Shown piece after piece: positions 63,257-64,000 of a stretch of 64,000 bases of DNA. The notes under the pieces are model-generated. The model was not told the origin of the DNA, did no database searches, and was given only the letters and a program-made list of their open reading frames with translations. The position numbers and the translations under genes were made by a program. Source of the stretch: Streptomyces albireticuli (lineage in GTDB: Bacteria; Actinomycetota; Actinomycetes; Streptomycetales; Streptomycetaceae); contig NZ_JAJQQS010000022.1 in assembly GCF_021228125.1 (NCBI RefSeq), forward strand, positions 101,381 through 165,380, written 5' to 3'. Position 1 is the first letter of the stretch. Every line of letters starts with the position of its first letter.

Positions 63257-63281
63257 GGGGCCGGGGAGGGGCCGGGAGGGG
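63257..63281 (+). other. G-quadruplex-forming motif
   Basis: Five runs of 3-4 G with loops of 1-2 nt (GGGGCCGGGGAGGGGCCGGG and on), a stringent G4 pattern, about 230 nt before the flavoprotein gene. Confidence 0.55.
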
Positions 63282-63338
63282 CTGCTCCGGGGCCGGGTCC
63301 GGGGCCGGGGAGGACCTGACGGACCCGCCCGGCAGTCG

Positions 63339-63368
63339 TTGACCCCTGAAAACGGAACCCTCCAGATT
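63339..63368 (+). promoter_or_regulatory. Sigma-70-type promoter candidate for the flavoprotein gene
   Basis: TTGACC at 63339-63344 and CAGATT at 63363-63368 with an 18-nt spacer, giving a leader of about 130 nt. Confidence 0.4.
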
Positions 63369-63507
63369 GAAACGCGTGGGGACGCCGGGTCCGCCGCCGA
63401 CGGCGGCGCCTTCCGGACGGTTCGCGCGGGGGGCGACCCGGGGGCCGCGTCCTCCCCGGCGCCAGTTACTCCCGAGCCGCCGTTCCTTCGAGCTGAGGAG
63501 CACCCGC

Positions 63508-64000
63508 ATGAGTGACAGCCATGTCGAGGTCTGCGTCGTCGGTGTCGGCCCGCGTGGCCTGTCGGTCCTGGAGCGGCTGTGCGCCAACGAGCGGGCCGCG
63601 CCCACGCACTCCACCCTGACGGTGCACGTCGTCGACCCCTCCGCCCCGGGCGCCGGGGCCGTGTGGCGCGGTGACCAGTCGCGTGAGCTGCTGATGAACA
63701 CGGTGTCGTCGCAGATCACGGTCTACACCGACGACAGCGCCCGGATCGAGGGCCCGGTCGAGCCGGGCCCGAGCCTGTACGACTGGGCGCGGGCCCTGGC
63801 ATCCGGGGCAGCCCGCGGACAGGACGAGGAGACCCTCGCCGAGGCCCGCCGGCTGGGCCCGGACTCGTATCCCACCCGGGCGTTCTACGGCCGCTACCTC
63901 CACGACAGCTTCCTCCAGGTCGTGGCCCGCGCCCCGGAACACGTCACGGTGCTCGTGCACCGCTCCCGCGCCGTCGCCATGGCCGACACCGAGGGGGTGA
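63508..64000 (+). CDS. FAD/NAD(P)-binding oxidoreductase, 5' part (continues past the window)
   Basis: 164 codons visible, still open at the edge. The N-terminus has a Rossmann motif of the NAD_binding_9 kind, VCVVGVGPRGLSVLERLC, and the typical WRGDQSRELLMNTVSSQITV and YPTRAFYGRYLHDSFLQVV segments. The family includes FAD enzymes related to N-hydroxylating monooxygenases. In a pathway that might form an N-N bond, an amine N-oxidising flavoenzyme would make sense, but the visible part does not prove the reaction. ATG behind GAGGAG. Confidence 0.85.
   Translation, partial: MSDSHVEVCVVGVGPRGLSVLERLCANERAAPTHSTLTVHVVDPSAPGAGAVWRGDQSRELLMNTVSSQITVYTDDSARIEGPVEPGPSLYDWARALASGAARGQDEETLAEARRLGPDSYPTRAFYGRYLHDSFLQVVARAPEHVTVLVHRSRAVAMADTEGV

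Larger units (their letters stand above)
63003..63507. other. 505-base gap before the flavoprotein gene
   Basis: No gene supported. It contains G-rich tracts (see G4 entry) and a promoter-like pair near 63.34 kb. Confidence 0.5.

Overview
The window is high-GC actinobacterial chromosome, almost certainly Streptomyces. Signs of this are SepH, CutRS, HPr without a PTS operon around it, actinobacterial DUF families (DUF5998, DUF4193, DUF3093, DUF3710, DUF3159), many GTG starts, several genes that look leaderless, and a familiar Streptomyces dispersed intergenic repeat.

Region 1 (1-27.5 kb) is conserved core. It holds an M16 peptidase pair, an M23 cell-wall peptidase behind a c-di-AMP (ydaO-type) riboswitch, a GntR regulator, ptsH, the fused GNAT/NDP-forming acyl-CoA ligase acetyltransferase (pat), a DUF5998/phosphodiesterase pair, thymidine kinase, a sulfurtransferase, sepH, a sugar-lactone oxidase/MFS pair, ferrochelatase, an inositol-phosphatase family gene, cutRS, and the thioesterase-dut-DUF3710 run.

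Region 2 (27.7-39.3 kb) is a potassium block: an unlisted 27-residue microprotein, kdpF, kdpA, kdpB, kdpC, then a Castor/Pollux-like double-RCK protein, a secreted ricin-type lectin, an AAC(2')-type acetyltransferase, and finally kdpD and kdpE. The 3' end of kdpE is partly duplicated. Core genes resume at 39.35 kb (OB-fold protein, DUF3159, and a pair of TrkA-type potassium-uptake regulators).

Region 3 (about 42.5 kb to the right edge) is accessory and looks like an incompletely sampled biosynthetic gene cluster. It begins with a degenerate IS701-type transposase-like protein and a GAF/PucR regulator. Then come a HemK-like methyltransferase, a fused aminodeoxychorismate synthase (PabAB), a transaldolase homologue without the Schiff-base lysine, a plant-type DAHP synthase (PhzC-like), PhzD, PhzE, a free-standing transketolase C-terminal domain, and EPSP synthase. 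These are followed by an FGE/SUMF1-fold protein, a WD40 protein and GTP cyclohydrolase II, the same trio as ToxD, ToxC and ToxB of the toxoflavin (7-azapteridine) pathway. Two flavin enzymes, a truncated NarK-like protein and the start of an FAD/NAD(P)-binding oxidoreductase complete the visible part.

My reading is that region 3 supplies and uses two chorismate-derived amino acids (4-amino-4-deoxychorismate and 2-amino-2-deoxyisochorismate/DHHA) and a GTP-derived pyrimidine. I know of no described pathway with that combination. The product, and whether this is one cluster or two adjoining ones, cannot be settled from this window because the right end is cut.
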